Origin: Planctomycetaceae bacterium
GTDB lineage: Bacteria > Planctomycetota > Planctomycetia > Planctomycetales > Planctomycetaceae
Length of the DNA: 63,079 nucleotides
Assembly (NCBI GenBank): GCA_020426505.1
Contig: JAGQPX010000047.1
Location: 1 to 63,079 of the forward strand
Direction: 5' to 3'
In this document: piece by piece, positions 45,058 to 53,819 of the stretch
Layout of the letters: every line of letters starts with the position of its first letter
How positions within the stretch are numbered: position 1 is the first letter of the stretch
Position numbers and translations under genes: made by a program
The notes under the pieces: generated by a model
The model's database searches: none
Seen by the model: the letters and a program-made list of their open reading frames with translations, nothing else
What the model was told of the DNA's origin: nothing

Positions 45058-46071
45058 ATGCAATGGACAGACAAACATTTGTTGCTCATCACCGGAGCCA
45101 CCGGTCTCGTCGGGAGTCATGTCGCTGAGGAGGCGGCGAAGCGCGGCATCAGGGTGCGGGCTCTGGTTCGCCAGTCGAGCAAGATCAAATTTCTGCAGAA
45201 GCTGGGGGTCGAGTGGGTCAGTGGCGGGATGACTGAACCGTTCTCACTCAAGGCGGCACTCAATGAGGTCACGCATGTCGTTCACTGTGCAGCCATGGTC
45301 GGCGACTGGGGGGATCCACGGCGATATCACGAGGTCAACGTGACCGGCCTCGAATCGTTCCTCGAAGCGGCTCGCGAGTGCGACACGCTCCAGCGGTTCG
45401 TCCACATTAGTTCACTCGGTGTGTATCCGGTTCGCGATCATCATGGCACTGATGAGTCGTCGCCCACGAGCACCGAGGGGATCGACGGCTACACGAAGAG
45501 CAAGGTCGAAGCCGAAGGCATCATGACGCACTACGTCGACCGCGAGAATGTGCCTTGCGTGGCCCTTCGCCCCGGCTTCATCTACGGACCGCGTGACAAG
45601 ACGGTCCTGCCTCGCATCATCACCCGTCTCAGAGACGGTAAGGCGTCATACATTGGCGACGGTGAGACCAAGCTCAACAACACGTATGTCAAGAATCTGG
45701 TCGATGCTATTTTCCTGGCCCTCGAACGCAACGATCACATCGGAGAGTTCTTCAACATCCGGGACGAGACGCTCGTGACGAAGAAGGAGTTCTTCGAGAC
45801 GATTGCCCGTTTCGGCGGATTGCCTTTGCCCAAGCGAGAGATCCCCCTCGGAGCGGCCAAGGCGATCGCGACCGGATGGGAATTCCTGTGGCGGGCGATC
45901 AACATGGACTCGCCGCCGCCGTTGTCGCAAGCGACGGTCAAATTCCTCGGTTACAATCTTGACTATTCGATTCACAAAGCAAAGAAAGAACTGGTATACA
46001 AGCCACAGGTCGACTTCAAGGATGCCATTCAGACGACTCTGGAATGGTACCGCAAGAAGGGGCGTATTTAG
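45058..46071 (+). CDS. NAD(P)-dependent SDR epimerase/dehydratase
   Basis: A 337-residue extended SDR. The nucleotide-binding motif ITGATGLVGSHV (residues about 10-21) and the catalytic YTKSKVEAEG (YxxxK) are present, with ALRPGFIYGPRDKTVLPRII and NNTYVKNLVDAIFLA typical of 3-beta-hydroxysteroid dehydrogenase/dihydroflavonol reductase-like members. The substrate is unknown. It starts 36 bases after murG, on the same strand, but its role in cell-wall synthesis is not shown. Confidence 0.92.
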   Translation: MQWTDKHLLLITGATGLVGSHVAEEAAKRGIRVRALVRQSSKIKFLQKLGVEWVSGGMTEPFSLKAALNEVTHVVHCAAMVGDWGDPRRYHEVNVTGLESFLEAARECDTLQRFVHISSLGVYPVRDHHGTDESSPTSTEGIDGYTKSKVEAEGIMTHYVDRENVPCVALRPGFIYGPRDKTVLPRIITRLRDGKASYIGDGETKLNNTYVKNLVDAIFLALERNDHIGEFFNIRDETLVTKKEFFETIARFGGLPLPKREIPLGAAKAIATGWEFLWRAINMDSPPPLSQATVKFLGYNLDYSIHKAKKELVYKPQVDFKDAIQTTLEWYRKKGRI

Positions 46072-46095
46072 TGAGTTCGACAAGAGCCTGTTTGA

Positions 46096-46185
46096 TTGGG
46101 TGGCACGCCCAGACCAACGGGATGGTCGTCGCGAGAAACAACGAGCGTCCGACCACGCCTTCGTACCTCAGGGCGTGCCACCCAA
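46096..46185. repeat. GGGTGGCACGCCC inverted repeat
   Basis: TTGGGTGGCACGCCC (46096-46110) and its exact inverse (46171-46185) are 60 bases apart. It lies between the epimerase and the following small membrane-protein gene. Confidence 0.85.
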
Positions 46186-46202
46186 CGAGGCAAAAATTTT
46201 CG

Positions 46203-46508
46203 ATGAGCACTGAAACCACAACATCGACGACCGCTGAGAGTCGCTCTGAACCCGAGCAGCAATCGGAGAAGAAACTTGGTGAGTTCCGCTGGCGGTATCT
46301 CTTCCTGCATCTCGCACAGCGGACGTTCCTGTACTTCACGCTCTACGCCCTGTCGATCGGTCCATTCTACTGGACGTGGTACAAGTCCCGCTTCGTCGAC
46401 GGGTCAAGCTCTGTCGCCGCGTTCTACGAGCCGCTGGTATGGCTCGCAGAAGTCATTCCCCCGTTCGGCGATTGGATGAGTTGGTACATTCATCTTTGGA
46501 TTGGGTAG
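46203..46508 (+). CDS. Small membrane protein with two hydrophobic segments
   Basis: A 101-residue protein. A Ser/Thr/Glu-rich N-terminal tail (about 30 residues) is followed by two hydrophobic segments (LAQRTFLYFTLYALSIGPFY and PLVWLAEVIPPFGDWMSWYI) rich in Trp and Tyr. The ATG at 46203 follows the inverted repeat directly. No family was recognised. Confidence 0.65.
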   Translation: MSTETTTSTTAESRSEPEQQSEKKLGEFRWRYLFLHLAQRTFLYFTLYALSIGPFYWTWYKSRFVDGSSSVAAFYEPLVWLAEVIPPFGDWMSWYIHLWIG

Positions 46509-46560
46509 CGGTACTGATTCTCCCCGCTGCCGATGCTTTGGCATTCAATTGTCCATTGAG

Positions 46561-46653
46561 ACAGACAAGGGGAGGGGGCGACAAGGAGATTCACCGGAGG
46601 ACGTCTAGTCAGATTCTCCGTGTCTCCCCCTCGCCTTGTCTCCTTGTCCTCGT
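46561..46653. repeat. GACAAGGNGA inverted repeat between convergent genes
   Basis: Two imperfect inverted arms, GACAAGGGGAGGGGGCGACA (46563 onward) and TGTCTCCCCCTCGCCTTGTC (46620-46639), with CTCCTTGTC after it. It separates the small membrane-protein gene from the isomerase gene and may terminate both. Confidence 0.6.
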
Positions 46654-46658
46654 GATCG

Positions 46659-47612
46659 TCAGCCTGACGAGGCGAACGCATCTGTGACGGCGTTACGCAT
46701 CTTGGCGAGGCCCGTGCGGGCGACGTCTTCGGCCGGTTGTTTCCAGTAGTCGCGGTTGAAGAGTTCGAGCGAGAGGGCGCCGTTGAAACCGATGTCGCGG
46801 AGGATGTGCAGGATCTTTGTCAGCGGGGCGTTTCCGTCGCCGGGGTAGACGCGGTCAGCGTCGCTGAGCGTTTCACGCGGGCGATCGGTCGGGTAGTCGT
46901 TCATGTGAAAGCAGTGCAGGGCGGTGCCTGAAATGAGCCCCAGCCCCTCAAACTCCGAGCCGCCTCGATAGACGTGGTAGACATCGGGCAGCACACAGGC
47001 ATCGGGGTGCCCACTCTCGACGGCGGCGAACACCGCTTCACCGAGCCGTGAAAGGTTCTTCGACGGTCCCCAGACTTCGATCTGTGGAGTCACGCCGATG
47101 TTGGCTCCTGCTTCGAGCAGAGCCGCGTAACGTTCTGCGACCGTGAAGAGGTCGAGTTTGGGTGAGTCCGGACCACTCGCACCGGCGGGAGGAGCGGCAA
47201 TGCGGGTGCCGCCGATCGCTTTAACCAGTTCCATGTCACGCTTGGCGTCTTCGAGGCCCTGGGCCCGCTGAGCCTCATCGTCGACGATCCAGTTCGCAAA
47301 GCCGATCGCGCTCTCGACTCGCAGTCCGTGATCTTCCAGTCGCTTCTTGAGATCCGGCAGCGACCCCCCATCGTCCTTGTACTTCTGGATGTCGCGAGTC
47401 CAAGGTTCGATGCCATCGTAACCGGTCGCGGCAGCAAGCTCGATTTCCTCAACGAGAGAGAGTCCCTGCCCGCGAATCGTGCCCGAGTTGAGGCAGTAGC
47501 GGGGTGTGAAATCGCTCGAGTTGCCCTTCTCAGCCCCGGCTGACGAAGTTCGCACTGTGCAAAGTGAGGCCGCGAGGGCCGTGCCGGTGGTGAGGAGGTC
47601 GCGTCGTTTCAT
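46659..47612 (-). CDS. Tat-exported xylose isomerase-like TIM-barrel protein
   Basis: A 317-residue sugar phosphate isomerase/epimerase family protein. The Tat signal MKRRDLLTTGTALAASLCT precedes a TIM barrel with metal-binding-type residues: LAAATGYDGIEPWTRDI, GVTPQIEVWGPSKNLS (Glu ligand), CVLPDVYHVYRGGSEF (Asp and His) and LHCFHMNDYP (His). Export by Tat fits a folded, metal-containing protein. The start at 47612 gives the Tat motif; 25 codons upstream are open but repeat-derived. Confidence 0.9.
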   Translation of the reverse strand: MKRRDLLTTGTALAASLCTVRTSSAGAEKGNSSDFTPRYCLNSGTIRGQGLSLVEEIELAAATGYDGIEPWTRDIQKYKDDGGSLPDLKKRLEDHGLRVESAIGFANWIVDDEAQRAQGLEDAKRDMELVKAIGGTRIAAPPAGASGPDSPKLDLFTVAERYAALLEAGANIGVTPQIEVWGPSKNLSRLGEAVFAAVESGHPDACVLPDVYHVYRGGSEFEGLGLISGTALHCFHMNDYPTDRPRETLSDADRVYPGDGNAPLTKILHILRDIGFNGALSLELFNRDYWKQPAEDVARTGLAKMRNAVTDAFASSG

Positions 47613-47635
47613 GGGTGTATTCTCATCGTGCGAAA

Positions 47636-47701
47636 CCGCAAGCGATCGTTCCAAGCCAACTGCCATCTGCCAAACGCCATTAGCCAATGACCATCAGCCG
47701 G
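47636..47701. repeat. CCGCAAGCG core and degenerate TGGC tandem words
   Basis: A CCGCAAGCG core (47636-47644) is followed by GCCAACTGCCATCTGCC, AACGCCATTAGCCAATG and ACCATCAGCC. On the minus strand these read as loosely repeated TGGC/ATGGC words. It lies in the spacer of the isomerase and the ATPase gene end. Confidence 0.45.
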
Positions 47702-49184
47702 TGCCGCGGCCTTGATCGTACGCTTCGAGGTCTTTGAGGAACAGGGCGAGGGAGGATTGCAGGGTCTCGCGGCTGATCCTCCAGGTGGGTTGGTCTTCGG
47801 TGTACTTGCTGCAGTGGTCGACGAGCAGGCGGTGGAAGAACTTGAAGAGATGGCGTGGTGCGCGGAGACGGGCGAAGATGCCGATCAGTTCTTCGCGGCT
47901 CATGCTCTCCTCGAACAGGTCCTTCACGAACGGCGGCTTGTCGGCGAGTTTGGCACAGGCGCGGATGCGATCATTCGCGATGTCGTAGAGCGACTCGCCC
48001 GTCCAGTCGAGGGCGGGAATGAGGTTCTGCTTGTCCAACCGCGAACGTTCGTAGAACTCCTTCTCCTGCCGGTTGAGGTAATGCACGACGGCAGCGGGCA
48101 GCAGCATCTTGAAGGCAATGCCCGGGTGTTTGAGGAACTTGTTGTCAAACATGGGCCACAGGAAGTCGCGGATACGTTCGGGCGACCCGTTGATGAGGTG
48201 CGGTTCGTCGAGACGGTCAACCATGACCACGATGCTGGTGAAGCCGAGTGTTTGCAGCACGTTCTGGAGTTTCATCAGCAGGCCGTAACGATCGTCGCTG
48301 CGGGACATGCTGGGCATCGGTTGTCCGCTGATCTCCGAGGTATCGAAGTTCGAGAGGATCGTGCGGAGTGTGTTCGACTGATGGTCAAACACGCGGAGTT
48401 GCCGTTTCACACGCCAGCCTCGCCACATGAGCCGGAGCTGTCGAAACAGCCACGGCACCCAGCCAGCGACAATGATGGCGATGATCCACCCATTCAGAAG
48501 TGATCGCCAACCACTCTGCCAGAACACAAAGCCCACGGTGGCAGCTGTGACAACCAAACCGATGATCAGGTCTCGCCAGGTCTTCCACGTTCGGAACCCC
48601 AGTTTGCGCCGCAGCGATTGCCACCCATGCCGGTGGGCCAGATCCCGGTTGTGATCGTAAAACGCAGCCAGCAGAAGAATGTCTCGCTGCTGCTGACGCG
48701 AGAGTTCTTTCAGGTCCTCAGGTCGGACAGCCTGGGACTCGTGGACCGATCTGGGATCGCGAATCGCGTCAGCCAGCTTGGTGGTTCCCAGTGTCAGGAT
48801 CGCGTCCATGTGATCCCAGAGTTTCCAATTGGTCAGTGCCTTTTCCTGCTTGCGCTGACGACCGTAGAGACGCTCGCGAAACGAGTCGAGGAACGAGTTG
48901 AAGTCGTCGTACTCAATGATGAATGCGCGTTGTGCCGGGCTCTCCAAATTATGCTTCCGGAGTTGCGAAACCATCTGCATTCGCAGGGCCGTTTTCCCTG
49001 CTCCCTGCTCACCGAAGACAACGGACGTCGATGGCGATTGGGGGTTGCCGAAGATTTTGTCCCACGCGGGATGATGAGTCCCGTCAAGGCAGTGCTCCAG
49101 AAACACATGATCCGATTGAGCGTCTTCCTGCGCAAAAGGATTCTCGGTGATTCCGTGGTGATCGAGTAGTTGGTGAACCTTCAT
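47694..49184 (-). CDS. KAP-like membrane P-loop NTPase
   Basis: A 496-residue NTPase. Walker A is GEQGAGKT (residues 58-65) and Walker B IVVMVDRLDE (318-327). Between them, at about 206-222 and 229-248, are two membrane helices. That topology is typical of the KAP family (Kidins220/PifA), in which membrane segments interrupt the P-loop domain. An N-terminal LLDHHGITENPFAQEDA segment resembles NTPases that begin with a GxxxNPF motif. The C-terminal half is helical. Function unknown; PifA is a phage-exclusion protein but no claim of defence is made. No clear partner gene is adjacent. Confidence 0.75.
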   Translation of the reverse strand: MKVHQLLDHHGITENPFAQEDAQSDHVFLEHCLDGTHHPAWDKIFGNPQSPSTSVVFGEQGAGKTALRMQMVSQLRKHNLESPAQRAFIIEYDDFNSFLDSFRERLYGRQRKQEKALTNWKLWDHMDAILTLGTTKLADAIRDPRSVHESQAVRPEDLKELSRQQQRDILLLAAFYDHNRDLAHRHGWQSLRRKLGFRTWKTWRDLIIGLVVTAATVGFVFWQSGWRSLLNGWIIAIIVAGWVPWLFRQLRLMWRGWRVKRQLRVFDHQSNTLRTILSNFDTSEISGQPMPSMSRSDDRYGLLMKLQNVLQTLGFTSIVVMVDRLDEPHLINGSPERIRDFLWPMFDNKFLKHPGIAFKMLLPAAVVHYLNRQEKEFYERSRLDKQNLIPALDWTGESLYDIANDRIRACAKLADKPPFVKDLFEESMSREELIGIFARLRAPRHLFKFFHRLLVDHCSKYTEDQPTWRISRETLQSSLALFLKDLEAYDQGRGTG

Positions 49185-49547
49185 TCCGCCAGATCCTGTG
49201 TCTTAAATTGCTTCATTGTTGCGGTTTAGTCGATCGTCTGACCCCCCGCAAGAATGGCCCAGTGATTCTGTGTCACTGCGTCTCACGCGGACGGAGTGAA
49301 TGTGCGTAATCGGGACAAGAGCTCCTGCGATCGGAGATGTTTCGCACATCCCCCAATCATATCTATTCATCCCGACCGCTTTTGTTGATCTAGTCGTTTG
49401 ACATTCCTCGAACGGAAAGTTAGCCTCAAGCCGCGTAGGCTGCGCAGGCATCCCAAGCCGATACCCCAAGACTATGCGGGCACAGGCAATACAGGGGAAC
49501 AGCGGACCAGCCTTTCACATTTTTTCTCTCAGGGGGAGGAACTGCAA
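49185..49547. other. Gene-free stretch with a possible promoter
   Basis: No gene is seen. A perfect TTGACA lies at 49398-49403 with a poor TAGCCT -10 17 bases later (49421-49426), which might drive the Gly/Ser-repeat gene with a leader of about 115 bases. The bases before it, from the ATPase start, show nothing else recognisable. Confidence 0.35.
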
Positions 49548-49913
49548 ATGAAACGGAAAGCACTTTGGGTGGCGGCAGCCCTGACCATGGGGCTGGCAAT
49601 GGTCGTGGGGACTTCGGAAGCCGGTTGGCGTCATCATGGTTCCTACGGATCCGGTGGCGGCTCGTATGGTTCCTATGGATCGGGCGGCGGGTCCTACGGA
49701 TCTCATGGTTCGTACGGATCGGGTGGCGGATCCTATGGTTCCCACGGATCAAGTGGTGGCTCCTACGGGTCTCACGGCTCAAGTGGCGGCTCGTATGGTT
49801 CACGAGGCGGCCTGCTGCGTCGCATCCACCGACGCGCTCATGGCAGCAGCGGTGGCTCCTACGGATCACATGGTTCATACGGATCCTACGGCTCAAGCGG
49901 TGGTTCTTACTGA
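49548..49913 (+). CDS. Secreted Gly/Ser/Tyr-repeat protein
   Basis: A 121-residue protein. A signal peptide (MKRKALWVAAALTMGLAM, cleavage near SEAG) is followed by tandem units SYGSGGG, SYGSHG and SYGSSGG, interrupted once by RGGLLRRIHRRAHGSS near residue 90. GGAGG lies 8 bases upstream of the ATG. A strong terminator follows. Such low-complexity repeats suggest a disordered or adhesive surface protein; the role is unknown. The DNA repeat is imperfect, with codon-level variation that suggests selection on the protein. Confidence 0.8.
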   Translation: MKRKALWVAAALTMGLAMVVGTSEAGWRHHGSYGSGGGSYGSYGSGGGSYGSHGSYGSGGGSYGSHGSSGGSYGSHGSSGGSYGSRGGLLRRIHRRAHGSSGGSYGSHGSYGSYGSSGGSY

Positions 49914-50230
49914 GCTACGGAGTTTCGATGCCGACTGCCCTCAGTCTTGAGTGTCCGGCATTGAGAGCGGATATGCGGAGAGCAGGACGGACCAATCCGA
50001 CCTGCTCTCCGCTTTCTTTTGGTCAAGCACTGTTGCATGCTGGAGTTGTAACACCGTCAATCGTTACCGGTCGCAAGATCCTCTGATCCTTGATGTCGCA
50101 GCGCACGGTGCAGCGAGCTCCGATCGATGATCGAAGTCTGCAACTCGGCAAACGACAATTCCCATTCGATTGACAGCGATACTTTCACTTCCATCGAATG
50201 CTTTAAGGGCTCTTGAGAGACACTTTTTCG
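49914..50230. other. Gene-free stretch with terminator
   Basis: Apart from the terminator at 49975-50020 nothing convincing is seen. The bases from about 50060 to 50230 may hold the promoter of the following gene, but no clear -35/-10 pair was found. Confidence 0.4.
49975..50020 (+). terminator. Intrinsic terminator after the Gly/Ser-repeat gene
   Basis: GCGGAGAGCAGG (49975-49986) pairs perfectly with CCTGCTCTCCGC (50001-50012), with a 14-base loop that can itself pair CGG with CCG. TTTCTTTT follows. Confidence 0.9.
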
Positions 50231-50791
50231 ATGTCGACCGCTGACCAGGACGATCGACCGTGGGATGCCATTCCCCAGTGGCCGCGCCGCATCCTCTCGG
50301 CGTGGTTGTTGTTTCATGTCATTGCCATCGCGATGCCCCCCTTGTCAATCCCGCCGACGTCATCGCTTCTGGGCGAAATGGCTGGCCTGATCGCCCCTTA
50401 TGCACAGGCGCTGCAGTTGGATCACGGTTATCACTACTTCGCTCCCGAGCCGGGAGAGAGCACCTTACTCGAATTCACGGCGACGCGTCGCGACGGTTCG
50501 ACGGTTCATGGGATGATGCCTCATCGCGGAATCTGGCCACGACTCCTCTATCACCGGCACTTCATGCTCACGGAGTCGATGGGATACATTCCGGAAGAGC
50601 TGGAAGAAGAATGGCTGAGATCGTACGCTCGCTGCATCTCGCGGAAGACTCAGTGTCCCAGGGTCGAATTAACCCGCGTGCTGCATTACATGCCCACGAT
50701 GGAGATGGTACGGGAGGGAGTCACACTCGAAAACCCGGACAGCTTCTCGCGGACGCTTCTTGGCGTCTATGATCGAGACGAACACTTGTAA
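50231..50791 (+). CDS. Unknown membrane-anchored protein paired with the HTTM gene
   Basis: A 186-residue protein with one hydrophobic segment (about 22-45, LSAWLLFHVIAIAMPPLSIP) and a soluble part with HGYHYFAPEPGESTLLEFTA, MMPHRGIWPRLLYHRHFML and LLGVYDRDEH. It resembles the small partner often found before HTTM-domain genes in planctomycetes, in my recollection. The start at 50231 (MSTADQDD) is chosen over a codon six residues upstream. Confidence 0.7.
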   Translation: MSTADQDDRPWDAIPQWPRRILSAWLLFHVIAIAMPPLSIPPTSSLLGEMAGLIAPYAQALQLDHGYHYFAPEPGESTLLEFTATRRDGSTVHGMMPHRGIWPRLLYHRHFMLTESMGYIPEELEEEWLRSYARCISRKTQCPRVELTRVLHYMPTMEMVREGVTLENPDSFSRTLLGVYDRDEHL

Positions 50792-50867
50792 CCGCAACAA
50801 GCCGTTTTGACAGCCGCCCTGAGCTGTCCGCACGTCAAAGACCGGACGACAGGACGAAGACCAACCG

Positions 50868-51977
50868 ATGTCTCTGATGAATGCCCCGTTGCCGCAAGCC
50901 CCTACCGAATCATCGGAACCAATCGACATTGATCATTGGCAGAAGATCGGCTCCACACCGGACTCTTCAGCCCAGTCCTCAACCGAACATCGGGGCGTCT
51001 TTGGACAATACGTGAACGAACTTGGACGCCAGGCAAGCAGTGTCTGGAATCAATTCTGGTTCACCCCCGCGGACCCGGCCACTCTGGGTGCCATCCGTGT
51101 GCTCATCGGTGCGATGCTGGTGTACACACATTTCGTCTGGGGACTCGACTTCGAGTCGTTCTTCGGTCCGGAATCGTGGGTCACGAATGAGTTGGTCCAA
51201 CGCTACCAGCAGAATGACTGGGTCTTCTCGTTTTGGTTCGTGCTGCCCCACACGTACGCCTACCCGGTCCACCTTGCGTGCTTGGGAGTTCTCACTCTAT
51301 TCACGTTTGGCGTATTCACCAGGGTCACGTCCCTGCTGTCTCTGCTGATCGTGATCTCCTATGCAAATCGTCTGCCAACTGCGCAATATGGCCTCGACCA
51401 GATTAACGGGATCCTGATGTTCTACCTCGCCGTCGGACCAAGTGGCGCGGCCTATTCGATCGACAGTTGGCTCCGACGCCCTAAAGAGAGCGGACCGCGA
51501 ACCACAGCCCACGGTTTTGGATGGGACGCATACGGTCCCAGCATCCACGCCAACATTGCCAGCCGGCTGATCCAACTCCACATGTGTGTGATTTACCTCT
51601 TCGCGGGACTTGGCAAACTTCAGGGGACCGCCTGGTGGGACGGCAATGCCATGTGGCTGGCCTTCGCAAACCGTGAATACCAGACGCTCGACATGACGTG
51701 GTTGTGCGACTACCCCTGGGCCGTCCACGTGATGACGCACTTCACGATCTTCTGGGAATTGACCTACTGTGTCTTCGTATGGATTCCCGTCCTGACCCCG
51801 ATCGTCTTGTTTTTTGCGGTCGTTCTTCACGTCGGAATTGGTCTCTGCATGGGGATGTGGACCTTCGCATTGGCGATGATTTTCGGCAATCTCATCTTCG
51901 TTCCCCCAGACATCGTGCGACGTTTCGTCTCCCGTCTGACGGCTCGTCGCCACCGAGTTAAGTCGTTCGGCCGATGA
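50868..51977 (+). CDS. HTTM-domain (vitamin K-dependent carboxylase-like) membrane protein
   Basis: A 369-residue protein with about six membrane helices. The family motif is seen in DPATLGAIRVLIGAMLVYTHFVWG, RLPTAQYGLDQINGILMFYLAVGPSG and ASRLIQLHMCVIYLFAGLGKLQGTAWWDGNAMW, with WELTYCVFVWIPVLTPIVLFFAVVLHVGIGL near the C terminus. HTTM members relate to the membrane part of gamma-glutamyl carboxylase but mostly have no known substrate. Start ATG at 50868; ATG at 50877 is also possible. It follows its presumed partner by 76 bases. Confidence 0.9.
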   Translation: MSLMNAPLPQAPTESSEPIDIDHWQKIGSTPDSSAQSSTEHRGVFGQYVNELGRQASSVWNQFWFTPADPATLGAIRVLIGAMLVYTHFVWGLDFESFFGPESWVTNELVQRYQQNDWVFSFWFVLPHTYAYPVHLACLGVLTLFTFGVFTRVTSLLSLLIVISYANRLPTAQYGLDQINGILMFYLAVGPSGAAYSIDSWLRRPKESGPRTTAHGFGWDAYGPSIHANIASRLIQLHMCVIYLFAGLGKLQGTAWWDGNAMWLAFANREYQTLDMTWLCDYPWAVHVMTHFTIFWELTYCVFVWIPVLTPIVLFFAVVLHVGIGLCMGMWTFALAMIFGNLIFVPPDIVRRFVSRLTARRHRVKSFGR

Positions 51978-52545
51978 CGAGTCCCCGCCTGTCACAGATC
52001 GGATGGCCTGTCTGCTTCTGGCGGATACCACGAGCCGTCCATCGGTCCCGTCTCGTGTTGACAGTGCGTGTCCAATCACAAATGTCACGAAATCCTTACG
52101 AAGTCTGCATTTTTGACCGAACGGTCAGTGGAGATACTTGCAGAGAGTCACCAATCCCAGTATATTTCGAGGAAATGCATTTTTCTTGAAACCGGGCTGT
52201 TCACTCCAATTCCCATCAATCGTTGATGATGAGTCGGAGAAACACATTCTGGAAAATGATGACGCGATGTTTTTGAGATCCGGAGAACTCGGGTTTCTTT
52301 TGAGTCAAAGAGAATTACGGTGGCTGGCGAACCTCTGAAGACAATGAGATGGTGGCTGCCAGCAGTATTCAAACAGTCAGTACAGGTGAGACACATTTGA
52401 ACTTTTGCCGCCAGGCCTTTCGTTCTCTCGATTTGTTCACTGAACTCAACAGGACCTGGCGGCACAGCTACCGAAGGGGAGCGACCTTCCTTCAGTGGTT
52501 TTCGTTGTTTCTCTATTCCCTTTTCTCAAGTAAGGAGTCCTCAAC
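51978..52545. other. Long AT-richer leader region before the DUF1559 gene
   Basis: No convincing gene is seen in these 568 bases, which are visibly richer in A and T than the flanks. They carry the palindrome at 52114-52127. A TAAGGAG 8 bases before the DUF1559 ATG closes the region. Small open frames on both strands lack ribosome binding sites. Confidence 0.55.
52114..52127. promoter_or_regulatory. TetR-type operator-like palindrome
   Basis: TGACCG-AA-CGGTCA is a perfect inverted repeat with a 2-base centre, the form of operators bound by many TetR-family repressors. No regulator gene is nearby, and the next gene start is about 420 bases downstream. It could be chance. Confidence 0.3.
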
Positions 52546-53694
52546 ATGCGGATTACTTCACGCCGACGCGGGTTCACGCTCATTGAGCTGCTCGTGGTCA
52601 TCGCCATCATTGCCATTTTGATCGCATTGCTGCTGCCGGCTGTGCAGCAGGCACGGGAGGCGGCACGACGGACCCAGTGTCGCAACAACATGAAGCAGAT
52701 CGGTCTGGCGTTCCACAACTATCACGACGTTTACGGTCAATTCCCCCTGGGCGACATGTTGCACGTCGCGGCGACAGGAACCGGCCCGTTCACGATCACT
52801 GACACGATGCAATCGCACCCCTGGTCGTATTCCCTGCTTCCTTACATCGATCAAGGAAATGTCTACAGTGGACTGGAAGCGATCGGAGGCATCGGCTCCA
52901 ACGATCCCGCGGTGGACGCACTGACAATCTCGGTCGTTCCTCCCTACCTTTGTCCTTCGACGCCACGAAGTGGAAGTAACCCAGTCACGATGACCATCCC
53001 GGCCGGGGCTTCGTTTGAAGGTGGTACGGTCGTCGTTGGTGCTGACCAGGTCATTCAAAGCGCACCTTTGGATTACATGATCCTCGAAGATGTTCGTGGC
53101 CAGATCGATAATGTGGCATTTCCTCCGACCGGCGATCCGCCGAGTGGCGACGAAAGCGGCCTCATGGGGGCGGAAGCGTTCGTGCTCACGATCGCCGGCA
53201 TCGGCACCGTCCCCGGTGCTGGTTCGGGACGAAACAGCATTGACGTCTGCACTGATGGAACGTCGAATACGATCCTGAGCTTCGAGATGGCTGGTCGGGA
53301 CACACTCTACCAGAACGGCAAACCGGTTCCACAGACCACCACACTCTCGGGTGGCGGACTGCTCGCTTGTGCAGACGATCCCGGATGCGTGCACAACGAC
53401 ATTATGGGCCAGCTGGGCTGGGCGTTCTTCACAGCGGGTGAAGGACAGGTTCAAGGGGCTCCCTATACCGGTACCCTCGGCGCGTTGTCGGCCGGTGGCG
53501 AGGATGGTCCTTGCTTCATGAACTGCACCAACTACGCCTTCTTCATTGATCCGACCGGTGCCTATTCATTCCACACAGGAATGGCGATGCACCTGCTTGC
53601 TGACGGCTCCGCGCGAGCCATCAACGAGAACGTTTCACCTGAAGTGTGGGGTGCTCTCGCGACCGCGAGAGGTGGTGAGGTTGTCAACTTCTGA
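52546..53694 (+). CDS. DUF1559 prepilin-like protein
   Basis: A 382-residue planctomycete pseudopilin. The type IV/II prepilin motif [17 protein letters not shown] (with Glu at position +5 of the mature protein) is followed by [33 protein letters not shown]. The C terminus carries the family motif [14 protein letters not shown], which is H-X9-DG. Processing by a prepilin peptidase and assembly into a type II-like system are expected. TAAGGAG 8 bases upstream sets the ATG. It is followed by a terminator and a lipoprotein gene. Confidence 0.96.
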   Translation: MRITSRRRGFTLIELLVVIAIIAILIALLLPAVQQAREAARRTQCRNNMKQIGLAFHNYHDVYGQFPLGDMLHVAATGTGPFTITDTMQSHPWSYSLLPYIDQGNVYSGLEAIGGIGSNDPAVDALTISVVPPYLCPSTPRSGSNPVTMTIPAGASFEGGTVVVGADQVIQSAPLDYMILEDVRGQIDNVAFPPTGDPPSGDESGLMGAEAFVLTIAGIGTVPGAGSGRNSIDVCTDGTSNTILSFEMAGRDTLYQNGKPVPQTTTLSGGGLLACADDPGCVHNDIMGQLGWAFFTAGEGQVQGAPYTGTLGALSAGGEDGPCFMNCTNYAFFIDPTGAYSFHTGMAMHLLADGSARAINENVSPEVWGALATARGGEVVNF

Positions 53695-53724
53695 CAATCA
53701 ATGCCTGAACTTCTCATCGGAATT

Positions 53725-53771
53725 GGGGTGAATCAGCTGAACATCGTCTTCGCTGGTTCACCCCTCCTTTT
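53725..53771 (+). terminator. Intrinsic terminator between DUF1559 and the lipoprotein gene
   Basis: GGGGTGAATCAGC (53725-53737) pairs with GCTGGTTCACCCC (53752-53764) over 13 bases with one G-U. A T-rich tail TCCTTTT follows. It lies 49 bases before the lipoprotein start, so expression of the pair is probably uneven or from separate promoters. Confidence 0.85.
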
Positions 53772-53819
53772 GTCTCAAGTCTTGCCATCATCGAAATCCA
53801 AAGCAAGGACAGTCGCGAC

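Noticed and set aside
49630..49910. Possible CRISPR or non-coding tandem repeat
   Set aside because: The repeats keep one reading frame and follow a signal peptide and ribosome binding site; unit length is variable and there are no spacers.
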